A stretch of DNA of 19,147 nucleotides from the NCBI GenBank assembly GCA_017302015.1, contig JAFLEE010000093.1:1-19147 (forward strand), written 5' to 3'. This stretch comes from Spirochaetota bacterium (GTDB lineage Bacteria; Spirochaetota; UBA12135; COTS27; JAFLEE01). Positions 1-6,201 of this stretch are shown piece by piece. The notes below the pieces were generated by a model. That model made no database searches. It worked only from the letters and a program-made list of their open reading frames with translations, and was not told where the DNA came from. The position numbers and the translations under genes are program-made. Position 1 is the first letter of the stretch; each line of letters opens with the position of its first letter.

Positions 1-315
1 GATGGAGGCCGGGATGAAGCCATGAAGGCCACCCTCGAAGCCCTCGAGGCCGAGCGCGCCAAGGAAAGCCCCGACCTGGCGAAAACGAAGGACCTGATGG
101 CCAAGCGCGCCGCCACCATGGCAATGGGCGAGTTCATCCGCTTCAAGTTCATCATCGATATCAAGCCCATCCTCACCCCCGAGCAGGCCAAGAAATGGAT
201 GGACCTCCGCAAGAAGATGGAGGAGCGCATGAAGGGCGGACGCCCCGGCGGCGCCCCCGGTCAGGGCGGTGAAGGGCGCCCGCCGCGCAAAGAAGGGAAG
301 CCCGCCGGCGAATAA
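1..315 (+). CDS. Spy/CpxP-like periplasmic protein, 5'-truncated
   Basis: The frame is open from base 1 (DGGRDEAMKATLEALEAE...) to TAA at 313-315, so the gene begins outside the window. The ATG at 22 is probably internal. What remains is about 104 residues: long amphipathic helices rich in Lys, Glu and Ala, then ILTPEQAKKWMDLRKKMEER, which fits the LTxxQ motif near the end of Spy/CpxP/CnrR-type periplasmic proteins. The tail is a Gly/Pro/Arg/Lys-rich disordered extension. Members of this family act as periplasmic chaperones or metal and envelope-stress sensors. No signal peptide can be seen because the N-terminus is missing. Family assignment is moderately sure; the specific role is unknown. 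Confidence 0.6.
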   Translation, partial: DGGRDEAMKATLEALEAERAKESPDLAKTKDLMAKRAATMAMGEFIRFKFIIDIKPILTPEQAKKWMDLRKKMEERMKGGRPGGAPGQGGEGRPPRKEGKPAGE

Positions 316-518
316 GTTTCTCCCAAGACGGGGGGCGCCCGGCGGACGGGGCGCATTCTGCCCTCGATCCAGTCGGCATCGACACCTTCCCGGGCCCTAT
401 GGCTCTTTCTAGCGACGAATTGGCGTTGCCCAAGGTGGAGCGGCTTTTTCCGGGCCGCCGAAGGCCTCGGCGCCAAAAAGAGATTTATTGATATTAGACT
501 AAGGCACGGAAGCGCCCC
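316..518. other. intergenic region upstream of the AraC-family gene
   Basis: This is about 200 bases without a convincing gene. A small hairpin (CGCCGA / TCGGCG, loop of 5) lies at about 456-472 and is followed by an A-rich run. An AT-rich patch at 480-500 (TTATTGATATTAGACT) is the likely promoter core for the downstream regulator, but no good -35 hexamer could be paired with it. GGAAG at 508-512 is a plausible ribosome binding site for the GTG at 519. Confidence 0.35.
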
Positions 519-1331
519 GTGAAGATCCGGAAATCCCCCCCCGTCGAACTCTTTTTCGCCAGCAAGGGTTTGCAGATCCACTATATGGGGCGCACCGAGG
601 GTTCCCCCGCGTGGGAAGATTCCAGCGGGAACGATTTCTACCACCGGCTCTACTTCTTCATCGAAGGCCATGCACGGGTCGGGTGGGACAAGAAAGAGAT
701 CGTCCTCAAACCCCGCCATGCCTACCTTTTCCCGGCCGGCCGGCGTTACGAGTTCCATTGCGATTCGACATTCGACAAAATTTATTTCAGCTTCACCCTC
801 GACCTCGGCCCCGGCCTCGATCCGCTCCATGGCCTCGAACCGCCCCCCGCACTGAGTTTCGACGAGGCGGGCTTCGATACGGGGCTTCTGCAATCCTTCT
901 TCCAGCCCCGGTGGAAGGACGCCTTCGCCCTCAACGCCGCCCTGTGGAAATCCCTCTCCCAATGGGTGCGCCCGGGGATGCTCGCCGCCTGGCTCGAGAA
1001 GCGCCGCAAGGTCGACCGCTACGCCCCCATCCTCGCCGCGCTCCAGAACGAGGCCCCCGCCCGGCTGACGGTGGCGGCCCTCGCCAAGCGCCTCAACCGC
1101 AGCCCCTCCGCGCTTTCCCGCAGTTTCAAGGCCGATATGGGCTGTCCCCTCAAAGTCTATATCGAGCGCGAGACCGTGAGGCAGGCCAAGGAGCGCCTCC
1201 TCTTCACCGCCAAGCGCATCCGGGAGATCTCCACGGAACTTGGCTTCGAATACGAATCCTATTTCTCGCGCTTCTTCCGGAAATACACCCAGATGTCGCC
1301 CGAGGAGTTCCGGGGGCGTTCCGGGGTTTGA
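519..1331 (+). CDS. AraC-family transcriptional regulator
   Basis: The product is 270 residues with a GTG start, preceded by GGAAG six bases upstream. Residues ~10-100 look like the cupin-like AraC ligand-binding fold (HARVGWDKKEIVLKPRHAYL, FPAGRRYEF). Residues ~170-266 form the paired helix-turn-helix domain: first HTH at LTVAALAKRLNRSPSALSRS (183-202), second at IREISTELGFEYESYFSRFF (234-253), then the family signature KYTQMSPEEFR. The length and domain order are those of a normal one-component AraC regulator; the ligand cannot be read from the sequence. It ends only 9 bases from the stop codon of the convergent cytochrome gene. Its targets are unknown; autoregulation or control of a neighbour would be usual for the family. 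Confidence 0.9.
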   Translation: MKIRKSPPVELFFASKGLQIHYMGRTEGSPAWEDSSGNDFYHRLYFFIEGHARVGWDKKEIVLKPRHAYLFPAGRRYEFHCDSTFDKIYFSFTLDLGPGLDPLHGLEPPPALSFDEAGFDTGLLQSFFQPRWKDAFALNAALWKSLSQWVRPGMLAAWLEKRRKVDRYAPILAALQNEAPARLTVAALAKRLNRSPSALSRSFKADMGCPLKVYIERETVRQAKERLLFTAKRIREISTELGFEYESYFSRFFRKYTQMSPEEFRGRSGV

Positions 1332-1340
1332 GAGCCAGGG

Positions 1341-1691
1341 TCAGGGCGCGCGGGGAGGTTTCCCGCTTAGCCCGAGGACGAAGCGGGAGATGCTCTCCCG
1401 TTCCTCGGGGCTGAGCTTCGCACGTCGCGCCATCTCGGGCAGGTAGCGGCTCTCCCAGGCTTGGCTGGAATATTCGGCGGGCGCATGGGGGCGATGGCAG
1501 CCCCCGCATTTCTGGGCGTAGAGGCTGCGGGCGCCATCGAGGGCCTCCCGCGTCAGGTCGGGGTCACGCCGCCTCGCCCAGGCCCATTGGTCGTCGTCGA
1601 TCCTCGGGAGGCCCGCGCAGGAGACGAGCAGGAGCGCCCCCAAGCCGAGGCCCGAGGGGCGCAGTCCGAATGGAAGGACGCGGCGAACCAT
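1341..1691 (-). CDS. monohaem cytochrome c lipoprotein
   Basis: The product is 116 residues, starting at the ATG (complement of 1689-1691) 8 bases after the stop of the upstream beta-barrel gene, so the two are probably one transcript. The N-terminus is a lipoprotein signal: a short basic stretch, a hydrophobic core and the lipobox LVSC, with Cys25 as the lipidation site. A single haem c site, C62-G-G-C65-H66, lies in LYAQKCGGCHRPHAP, and M87 in YLPEMARRAKL is a candidate sixth ligand. This is a small class I-type c cytochrome held on a membrane by lipid, facing the periplasm. Longer in-frame starts run into the upstream gene and would lose the signal peptide. The electron partner is unknown; its neighbour suggests an envelope redox role tied to metal status. 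Confidence 0.8.
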   Translation of the reverse strand: MVRRVLPFGLRPSGLGLGALLLVSCAGLPRIDDDQWAWARRRDPDLTREALDGARSLYAQKCGGCHRPHAPAEYSSQAWESRYLPEMARRAKLSPEERESISRFVLGLSGKPPRAP

Positions 1692-1699
1692 GGTCCGGC

Positions 1700-2497
1700 T
1701 CAGAACGGGATGCCGAGGATGAGCCTGGCTTCCAGGCGCTGGGCATCGGTGAGATTGGGGGCGGCGCCCGCCTTGGCGAGGTCGGCGATCTGCAGGAGCG
1801 GGGTGAGGGTGAGCCAAAACCGCGGGGCGTTCACCGAAACCACGGGGCCCGCCGCGAGGGTCGATTTTTCCAGGGAACCCGAGGCGATCACCGTGGAAGA
1901 GCGGCACTCGAGGCCGAAGCCCCAGGCGCCCTTCACCCAAGCGGCTCCCAGGCTGCCTTCGAGCACGGCTTCCGTCTCCCAGAGCGCGCTCGCCGGCCGA
2001 TAGGCGAACTCGCCCTCCGCCACCAGATTGAGGGCGACGAGGAGCGGGCCCGCCTGCTTGTCGAGGATGAGTTTCCCTTCCAATTCCACCTCATGGGATT
2101 TGGCGGTGAGCTCCCCATAGAGGGCTAGGCCGAGGGCGTCGGCGGAGGAATCGGCGAGTTTCCATTTCGCTTCGACGGACAGCGACGGCGCTTTCATGGA
2201 TTTGGACTCGATCCCCGCGGCGCTCAGGGAATGTTCCCAGGTCCCGTTCAAATAGAAGGCCATGAGAAAGCGGTCCGTGAGGCCGAACTCCGCTTCGATG
2301 CGCTCATCGAAAGCTGAATAGTAGTTCTGGCGACCGATGCGGTAGGTCGAATGCCATTCCAACTCGGCCGTGCCCTTGGGGAGCGTGCGGCTCTCGGTGA
2401 CGAAACCGAGGCGCCGTTCATGGGCGAAGAGGGGGCCGCCGACCCAGAGGAAAAGAAGGGAGGCGAGGAGGGGGATGGGGAAACGAAACGGCTTCAT
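1700..2497 (-). CDS. exported beta-barrel-like outer membrane protein (DUF6662-like)
   Basis: The product is 265 residues. I chose the ATG at 2497 because AGGAG lies 9 bases before it and it opens directly into a signal peptide (MKPFRFPIPLLASLLFLWVG..., likely cleaved after ...PLFA). A longer frame to 2560 would run through the promoter and operator. The mature protein starts HERRLGFVTESRTLPKGTAE and has alternating short strands, FGLTDRFLMAFYLNGTWEHS, and a C-terminal Phe (LILGIPF) typical of outer-membrane beta-barrels. The 'LPKG...E.E......FGLTDR' pattern resembles proteins annotated DUF6662, recalled from memory and not searched. It is first in a two-gene operon with the cytochrome lipoprotein, divergent from a DtxR-family repressor whose probable operator sits at its transcription start. 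The substrate is unknown. Confidence 0.7.
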   Translation of the reverse strand: MKPFRFPIPLLASLLFLWVGGPLFAHERRLGFVTESRTLPKGTAELEWHSTYRIGRQNYYSAFDERIEAEFGLTDRFLMAFYLNGTWEHSLSAAGIESKSMKAPSLSVEAKWKLADSSADALGLALYGELTAKSHEVELEGKLILDKQAGPLLVALNLVAEGEFAYRPASALWETEAVLEGSLGAAWVKGAWGFGLECRSSTVIASGSLEKSTLAAGPVVSVNAPRFWLTLTPLLQIADLAKAGAAPNLTDAQRLEARLILGIPF

Positions 2498-2525
2498 GGT
2501 GCTGGACTCCTGTTTTGTGGTATTA

Positions 2526-2544
2526 TTAGGTTCGTGCCAACGAA
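2526..2544. promoter_or_regulatory. possible second, degenerate DtxR-type site
   Basis: TTAGGTTCGTGCCAACGAA begins with the TTAGGTT half of the classical DtxR/IdeR box and contains the inverted repeat TTCGT-GCCA-ACGAA (2531-2544). It lies between the perfect palindrome at 2554-2567 and the start of the beta-barrel gene, inside that gene's 5' leader. It is a weaker match and is offered as a possible auxiliary operator. Confidence 0.3.
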
Positions 2545-2550
2545 TGTTAT

Positions 2551-2580
2551 TTGTTAGCACGTGCTAATGATTTGTATTAT
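2551..2580 (+). promoter_or_regulatory. putative promoter of the DtxR-family gene
   Basis: TTGTTA (2551-2556) is separated by 18 bases from TATTAT (2575-2580); TATACT (2578-2583) is an alternative -10. The palindromic operator at 2554-2567 overlaps the -35 and the spacer, consistent with autoregulation of the repressor. Inference from hexamer matches only. Confidence 0.4.
2554..2567. promoter_or_regulatory. probable DtxR-family operator (perfect 14-bp palindrome)
   Basis: TTAGCACGTGCTAA is a perfect palindrome in the 114-bp gap between the divergent beta-barrel/cytochrome operon and the DtxR-family repressor gene. The TTAG...CTAA ends match the outer bases of DtxR/IdeR-type boxes, while the centre differs from the classical site. 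On the minus strand it lies just past the predicted -10, at the transcription start; on the plus strand it covers the -35 and spacer. One bound repressor could therefore shut off both directions. Confidence 0.6.
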
Positions 2581-2607
2581 ACTACACTAATAAAATGTCC
2601 CTGTCAA
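2579..2607 (-). promoter_or_regulatory. putative promoter of the beta-barrel/cytochrome operon
   Basis: On the minus strand a perfect TTGACA (complement of 2602-2607) is followed after 17 bases by TAGTAT (2579-2584). A perfect TATAAT lies at 2576-2581 but with a 20-base spacer. Transcription would begin near 2570, right at the palindrome, which is a typical repression geometry. This is the best -35 match I found in the window. Confidence 0.5.
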
Positions 2608-2611
2608 TACC

Positions 2612-3274
2612 GTGAGCGCCCAACCCACCGAAACCATCGAGGATTACCTCGCCGCCATCTACGTGATGGAGCGGGATGGGGAACCCATCGTGCCGGCCAA
2701 ATTGGCCCGCATCCTCGGGGTCGCGCCGCCCACCGTAACCGTGACGCTGCAGCGCATGCAGCGCGACCATTGGCTGAGCGCCAAGGGCGACCACCTCACC
2801 GAAGAGGGGCTCCTCGCCGCCCAGGCCGTGGTGCGCCGCCATATGCTGGCGGAGTGGATGCTTTCGCGCTACCTGAAGATCCCCCTCGCGAGCTTGCACG
2901 AAGAGGCCCATCGCCTCGAGCACGCGATCTCCGGCGAGATCGAAAAGAACTTGGCCCTCCAATTGGAGAACCCGGAGCAATGCCCCCACGGGAACCCCCT
3001 CCCCGGGCACGAAGAATCGGTGTCCGGTTGGCGCCCCCTGACGGCTTCGAAGGCCGGCGAGCGGATCACCATCCGCCGCCTCCACGAGCGGGCCGAGGAC
3101 AACCGCGAGATCCTCGATTACCTGGTGAGCCAGGGCGTCGTGCCCGGCACTTCCGTGCGCGTCACCGACGTCTCCGCGGTCAACGAGACCGTGAGCCTCC
3201 TGCGCGGGAATACCCATGTGGTGCTGGGCTTCTCCACCGCGCGCCATGTCTTCGGCGAGGTCGAAGCGGCCTGA
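2612..3274 (+). CDS. DtxR/MntR-family metal-dependent transcriptional repressor
   Basis: The product is 220 residues with a GTG start and no clear ribosome binding site. Residues ~8-65 are the winged HTH (TIEDYLAAIYVME..., LARILGVAPPTVTVTLQRMQ). Residues ~70-132 are the dimerisation and metal-binding domain, with the family signature EEAHRLEHAISGEIEKNL and the CPHGNPLPG loop. Residues ~150-218 are a FeoA/SH3-like C-terminal domain. Mapped onto DtxR, the ancillary ligands H79/E83/H98 correspond to H77/E81/H96 and the primary E105/H106 to E103/H104. The DtxR Cys102 position is His100, and the Met10 position is Asp11, as in MntR. The metal (Mn or Fe) therefore cannot be fixed from sequence. It probably represses itself and the divergent operon through the palindrome at 2554-2567, and may be co-transcribed with the sulfatase 27 bases downstream. 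Confidence 0.9.
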   Translation: MSAQPTETIEDYLAAIYVMERDGEPIVPAKLARILGVAPPTVTVTLQRMQRDHWLSAKGDHLTEEGLLAAQAVVRRHMLAEWMLSRYLKIPLASLHEEAHRLEHAISGEIEKNLALQLENPEQCPHGNPLPGHEESVSGWRPLTASKAGERITIRRLHERAEDNREILDYLVSQGVVPGTSVRVTDVSAVNETVSLLRGNTHVVLGFSTARHVFGEVEAA

Positions 3275-3301
3275 GGCCACCGGGCGCGCGGTGAGACTGC
3301 G

Positions 3302-4915
3302 ATGATGAAAACCAGACTCCGTCCCGCCCTCTTCATCGTCTTGGCCCTGGCGCCCTTCATCGCCTGGCTGCTTTGGCCCCTGGGTGACCGGCGCCTCCAA
3401 GTACATTGGAACCGCGAGCAGCTGGCGCGGAAAGAAGCGATCCTCGCGGGGGTCCCGCGCGCGCGGGGGCATCGGCCGAATATCGTCATCCTCCTGGCCG
3501 ACGACCTGGGGAAGACCGACCTCTCGCTCTACGGCGGCATGCGCCAGAAGACCCCGCATATCGACGGGCTCGGTCGGGAAGGGGTGGTCTTCACCGCCGG
3601 CTATTGCACCTCGCCTATCTGCGCGCCCTCCCGCGCCTCGCTCCTGACGGGGCGTTACCAGCAGCGCTCCGGCTTCGAACTCCAGCCCATGATGCGCTAC
3701 CCGAAGAATCGCCTGGAGTACGGCGTCTACAAGAACTTCGTCATCCCGCGCACGGGGGATTGGGTCGTCGCGCCCTTGGCCCCCGTCCCGGTGGCCGACG
3801 AGATCCTCAAGCAGGGGCTTTCCCCGGCGGAACTCGCCCTTCCCGAGATCCTCAAGGCCTCCGGCTACGCCACCGCGGGCATCGGCAAATGGCATCTCGG
3901 TTATAGCGAGGCCCTCGCCCCCCAGAACCGCGGCTTCGACCATTGGTATGGGTGCCTCGAGGCCTTCACCCTCTTCGCCCCGGTCTCCGATACCAATATG
4001 GTCGAATCCCGCCACGCCTATTTCGCGGATAAGCACATCTGGGCCCAGGGGCGCGGGGGCCCGAGCGCCATCCGCACCAACGGCGTGCTGATCGACGAGA
4101 AGGAATACCTCACCTTCGCCATCGCCCGGGAAGCGCGGGCCTTCATCCGCGCCCACCGGGCGGACCCCTTCTTCCTGTATGTCCCCTTCACGGCCCCCCA
4201 TACCCCGTTCCAGGCGCCCCGCGCCTACGTGGAGCGCTTCGCCGGGGAGGCCGATCCCAATCGCCGGGTGTATCTCGCCATGATTGCGGCCCTCGACGAC
4301 GCGGTGGGGTCGATCCTCGCGACGATCAAAGAGGCGGGCCTGGATGAAGACACGCTCATCCTCTTCGCCTCCGATAACGGCGGCGCGGCCTATACCGGGG
4401 CCACCGATAACGCGCCCCTCAAGGGCGGGAAATTCACCCTCTTCGAGGGCGGGGTCAATGTGCCGTATCTGCTACGCTGGAAGGGGAAGCTGCCCCCGGG
4501 GCGCTTCGAGGCGCCGGTGCTCCTGCCCGATTTCTTCGCCACGGCCCTCGCCGCCGCGGGCATCCCCCTGCCGACGGACCGAACCTACGACGGCGTCGAC
4601 CTCCTGCCCCATCTGACCGGTCGTATCGCGGCGCCGCCCCATCGGGCCATCTATTGGCGCTCCCTCCACAACCGCGCCATCCGCATGGACGGCTGGAAAC
4701 TCTTCATCGACGGCAGCGGCGGGAAAAAACTCGCTTACGACTTGACCACCGACGCCAGCGAGCGCGCGAGCCGGGCCGCCGAACATCCGGAGGTGGTGCG
4801 GCGCCTCGAGGCCGAATTCGACGCCTGGGAGAAGGGGCTCATGCCCCCCCAATGGCCGCGGGTGATGGACTACCGGGTGCGATTCGATGATGGCGAGTTT
4901 TCGTACGCCCTGTGA
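3302..4915 (+). CDS. type I (formylglycine) sulfatase, membrane-anchored
   Basis: The product is 537 residues; ATG at 3302 or 3305. One hydrophobic segment (residues ~9-27) precedes the domain and is not followed by an obvious cleavage site, so a periplasmic enzyme on a membrane anchor is likely. Alkaline-phosphatase-fold sulfatase hallmarks are intact: metal-binding DD (67-68) in NIVILLADDLG, the C-x-P-S-R signature with Cys107 (CAPSRASLLTG) to be oxidised to formylglycine, GKWHLG (K196, H198), APH (H300), SDNGG (D358, N359) and K374/K377. It hydrolyses an organic sulfate ester; the substrate cannot be read. The Cys-type signature requires a maturase (FGE or an anaerobic radical-SAM enzyme), which is not in this window. 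It sits 27 bases after the metal repressor gene with no clear promoter or ribosome binding site of its own. Confidence 0.9.
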   Translation: MMKTRLRPALFIVLALAPFIAWLLWPLGDRRLQVHWNREQLARKEAILAGVPRARGHRPNIVILLADDLGKTDLSLYGGMRQKTPHIDGLGREGVVFTAGYCTSPICAPSRASLLTGRYQQRSGFELQPMMRYPKNRLEYGVYKNFVIPRTGDWVVAPLAPVPVADEILKQGLSPAELALPEILKASGYATAGIGKWHLGYSEALAPQNRGFDHWYGCLEAFTLFAPVSDTNMVESRHAYFADKHIWAQGRGGPSAIRTNGVLIDEKEYLTFAIAREARAFIRAHRADPFFLYVPFTAPHTPFQAPRAYVERFAGEADPNRRVYLAMIAALDDAVGSILATIKEAGLDEDTLILFASDNGGAAYTGATDNAPLKGGKFTLFEGGVNVPYLLRWKGKLPPGRFEAPVLLPDFFATALAAAGIPLPTDRTYDGVDLLPHLTGRIAAPPHRAIYWRSLHNRAIRMDGWKLFIDGSGGKKLAYDLTTDASERASRAAEHPEVVRRLEAEFDAWEKGLMPPQWPRVMDYRVRFDDGEFSYAL

Positions 4916-4949
4916 ACGGGCCCGATAAAGTCCCTCGGTCTTGTCGCCA

Positions 4950-4978
4950 TTGACGAAGGCGTCGCACGCGCGTAGATT
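4950..4978 (+). promoter_or_regulatory. putative promoter of the glutathione peroxidase-like gene
   Basis: TTGACG (4950-4955), a 17-base spacer and TAGATT (4973-4978) form a good housekeeping-type promoter. The expected transcription start is near 4985, so the leader begins at or within the repeated GCGTCGGCG elements. Confidence 0.5.
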
Positions 4979-4983
4979 AAATC

Positions 4984-5021
4984 GCGTCGGCGCAAAAAGC
5001 GTCGGCGAATGGCGCCGACGC
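4984..5021 (+). repeat. two direct and one inverted copy of GCGTCGGCG in the gpx leader
   Basis: GCGTCGGCG occurs at 4984-4992 and 4999-5007, and its exact reverse complement CGCCGACGC at 5013-5021. The near copy can form a 9-bp stem with a 5-base loop. The far copy, extended by one base, can form a 10-bp stem (with 5012-5021) around an 18-base loop. The two stems exclude each other. They lie in the 5' leader, 30 bases before the start codon, so a regulatory RNA structure or a protein-binding site is possible. Confidence 0.5.
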
Positions 5022-5050
5022 CCCCGCGGGCCGGGCGCCCTGGAGTTCCC

Positions 5051-5587
5051 ATGCGCATCCTTCTCCCCTCCCTCGTCCTCATGGCGCTCGCTTCCGCCGC
5101 GCCCAACTCCGTCCTCGATTTCGCCTTAAACGATATCGACGGGAAGTCCGTCCCCCTTTCCGAGTATAAGGGGAAGGTCTTCCTCATGGTGAACGTGGCC
5201 AGCCGCTGCGGCAATACGCCCCAGTACGAGGCGCTCCAGAAGATCTACGACAAGTACCGGGCCAAGGGGTTCACGATCCTCGGCTTCCCCGCCAATAATT
5301 TCCTCTCCCAAGAGCCCGGCACCGATTCGGACATCAAGCAATTCTGCACCTCGAAGTACGGGGTGAGCTTCCCGATGTTCAGCAAGATCTCGGTGAAGGG
5401 CGACGACAAGCATCCCCTCTACCAATTCCTCACCGCCAAAGAGACCGACCCGGCCTTCCCCGGCGAGATCGGCTGGAACTTCGAAAAATTCCTCGTGAAC
5501 CGCGAGGGGAAGGTGATCGCGCGCTTCTCGCCCAAGACCAAGCCCGACAGCGACGAGATCGTCGCCGCCATCGAGAAGGCCCTCTAG
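5051..5587 (+). CDS. exported glutathione peroxidase-family (thiol peroxidase) protein
   Basis: The product is 178 residues. The ATG at 5051 is preceded by GGAG with a 5-base gap and opens into a short signal peptide (MRILLPSLVLMALASAA), so a longer frame from 5009 is rejected. The fold is a thioredoxin-like GPx: NVASRCGNTPQYEALQ carries the peroxidatic Cys53 (Cys, not selenocysteine), QFCTSKYGVSFPMF carries Cys99 at the resolving position of two-Cys, thioredoxin-dependent GPxs, and WNFEKFLV carries the catalytic Trp142-Asn143. In the second conserved block FPCNQF is replaced by FPANNF, so the usual tetrad Gln is Asn83. It probably reduces hydroperoxides in the periplasm. The gene has its own promoter and a structured leader. 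Confidence 0.88.
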   Translation: MRILLPSLVLMALASAAPNSVLDFALNDIDGKSVPLSEYKGKVFLMVNVASRCGNTPQYEALQKIYDKYRAKGFTILGFPANNFLSQEPGTDSDIKQFCTSKYGVSFPMFSKISVKGDDKHPLYQFLTAKETDPAFPGEIGWNFEKFLVNREGKVIARFSPKTKPDSDEIVAAIEKAL

Positions 5588-5597
5588 GGCCGCGGGC

Positions 5598-5625
5598 AAA
5601 AAAAAAGGCCCCCGAAATCGGGGGC
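5598..5625 (-). terminator. intrinsic terminator of the bactofilin gene
   Basis: Read on the minus strand, an 8-bp perfect GC-rich stem (GCCCCCGA / TCGGGGGC, 5608-5625) is followed by a run of nine T (complement of 5598-5606). It lies about 30 bases past the bactofilin stop. A second TCGGGGGCC at 5628-5636 offers an alternative, longer pairing partner. There is no U-tract on the plus side, so it serves the minus-strand gene and not the gpx gene. Confidence 0.85.
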
Positions 5626-5657
5626 AATCGGGGGCCGAAGGGGCGGGGGAGGGCGCC

Positions 5658-6110
5658 TCAGCCTTCTTTCTTGTCTTTTCCCTTTTCCTTCCCCTCGCCC
5701 TTTTTCGGGGAATAATGCTCATAGCCCGGGCTGGCCGCCCAGGATTCGCGGATCATCTTGTCGACGTCCTTGGATTGGCCGCCGGTGATGATGACCTCGC
5801 CCTTGGAGATGCCGCCCTTCTGCAGGGAGAAGACGGGGGTCGTGATATTGCCCATGACCCGCCCGGTGGCCATGAGGACGACCTCTTCGGTGGCGTCGAT
5901 ATTGCCGATGAGGGTGCCCGCCACGGTGACCTTGCGCGAGGTGATGTTCGTCTTCACCTTGCCGGGTTCGGCGATGATGAGGTGGTCTTCGGTGTGCAGT
6001 TCGCCCTCGAACTTCCCGGAGATCTGGAGGGATCCGTTGACGTAGAACTTGCCCTCGAAGACGGAGCCTTCCCCGATCACCGAGTTGATTTCGTCGTTTC
6101 GTGAGGCCAT
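5658..6110 (-). CDS. bactofilin (polymer-forming cytoskeletal protein)
   Basis: The product is 150 residues; the ATG (complement of 6108-6110) has GGAG about 8 bases upstream. The bactofilin (DUF583) core spans ~10-115 and shows the family's repeating short beta-strand turns: SVIGEGSVFEGKFYVNGSLQ, ISGKFEGELHTEDHLIIAE, GNIDATEEVVLMATGRVMGN. This is the right-handed beta-helix that polymerises without nucleotide. A short N-terminus precedes it, and a Lys/Gly/Glu-rich tail follows (KKGEGKEKGKDKKEG), likely disordered. Bactofilins scaffold cell shape, peptidoglycan synthesis or polar structures on the inner face of the membrane. It is a single-gene unit with its own terminator, divergent from exbD; no peptidoglycan hydrolase partner, often a neighbour, is present. 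Confidence 0.92.
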   Translation of the reverse strand: MASRNDEINSVIGEGSVFEGKFYVNGSLQISGKFEGELHTEDHLIIAEPGKVKTNITSRKVTVAGTLIGNIDATEEVVLMATGRVMGNITTPVFSLQKGGISKGEVIITGGQSKDVDKMIRESWAASPGYEHYSPKKGEGKEKGKDKKEG

Positions 6111-6166
6111 GCGGTTCGCTCCGTCGATTCGGGCCCGCCCCGCGGCGAATCCCTTGGAATTTCGAC

Positions 6167-6196
6167 GATTTTAACATGGGCGCGGATGCTAAAATC
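6167..6196. promoter_or_regulatory. inverted repeat carrying back-to-back -10-like elements
   Basis: GATTTTA (6167-6173) and TAAAATC (6190-6196) are perfect inverted copies with 16 bases between them, in the 91-bp gap between bactofilin and exbD. Each arm contains a TAAAAT -10-like hexamer pointing outward. The plus-strand one ends 6 bases before the exbD ATG, so the exbD transcript could be nearly leaderless. It could be a divergent promoter pair, an operator, or both. Confidence 0.35.
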
Positions 6197-6201
6197 CCCC
6201 C

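Noticed and set aside
1692-1940. Longer N-terminus for the cytochrome lipoprotein
   Set aside because: It would overlap the upstream gene by more than 200 bases and destroy the lipoprotein signal peptide.
2498-2560. Longer N-terminus for the beta-barrel gene
   Set aside because: It would place coding sequence over the operator and bury the signal peptide; the ATG at 2497 has a good ribosome binding site.
2582-4201. Long minus-strand frame (539 codons) opposite the repressor and sulfatase
   Set aside because: Antisense to two genes with intact family motifs; composition is low-complexity and it shows no domain.
5598-5636. Reading the hairpin as a terminator for the plus-strand gpx gene
   Set aside because: On the plus strand the A-run precedes the hairpin and no U-tract follows, so the orientation fits only the minus-strand bactofilin.
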